In this document: piece by piece, positions 13,161 through 13,172 of the stretch | Layout: every line of letters starts with the position of its first letter | Numbering within the stretch: the first letter of the stretch is position 1 | Source: CAYUNT01 sp964446285 | GTDB taxonomy: Bacteria > Sumerlaeota > Sumerlaeia > SLMS01 > CAYUNT01 | Direction: 5' to 3' | NCBI GenBank assembly: GCA_964446285.1 | Contig: CAYUNT010000132.1 | Location: 1 to 13,172, forward strand | Length of the DNA: 13,172 nucleotides | The notes under the pieces: generated by a model | The model's database searches: none | Seen by the model: only the letters and a program-made list of their open reading frames with translations | What the model was told of the DNA's origin: nothing | Made by a program: the position numbers and the translations under genes

Positions 13161-13172
13161 CAAAAGAATACA

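Overview
The window is about 60% GC over most of its length, with genes on both strands, several candidate-phylum-style hypothetical proteins and many palindromic intergenic repeats. It reads as chromosomal DNA of an uncultured, deep-branching bacterium. Sumerlaeota- or Hydrogenedentota-like lineages are a guess from gene style and repeats, not a demonstrated placement. No rRNA, tRNA, CRISPR array, transposase or phage gene was found.

Layout. (1) 1-326 (-): 5' part of a secreted protein of unknown function running off the left edge, with a good Shine-Dalgarno (SD) and a palindrome-rich promoter region. The first ~680 bases are clearly more AT-rich than the rest. (2) 327-827: AT-rich non-coding stretch. 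(3) 828-1493 (+): DUF4126 membrane protein. (4) 1507-1639: palindromic repeat between convergent genes. (5) 1671-3607 (-): etfB-etfA operon encoding a divergent electron transfer flavoprotein whose usual nucleotide-binding motifs are partly rewritten. (6) 3868-5262 (+): unknown protein with signal peptide, Pro/Gly/Ser-rich linker and four C-terminal membrane segments. (7) 5511-10017 (+): a probable three-gene operon. It holds a BON/SH3/NlpC-P60 peptidase resembling YkfC, a dipeptide epimerase resembling YkfB, and an exported GH2-like protein whose catalytic Asn-Glu pair reads Ala-Gln. (8) 10195-10671 (+): DinB-family protein flanked by two copies of a dispersed repeat. (9) 11070-12893 (+): recN with a ~43-residue insertion, preceded by a composite hairpin repeat. 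(10) 12894-13172: orphan 12-base complement of the 16S rRNA tail, a nested palindrome, and a possible SD for a gene just beyond the edge.

Working together: the NlpC/P60 peptidase and dipeptide epimerase form a recognised murein-peptide recycling pair (release of L-Ala-gamma-D-Glu, then conversion to L-Ala-L-Glu). The GH2-like protein beside them has no known role in that pathway. EtfBA should move electrons between a dehydrogenase and another carrier, but no partner is encoded here. RecN is a DNA repair ATPase and DinB-family proteins are metal-dependent enzymes of varied function; both sit among repeats. The most unusual aspects are the altered EtfBA motifs, the predicted GH2 pseudoenzyme, the competing hairpins before the epimerase gene, and the density of unrelated palindromic repeats.
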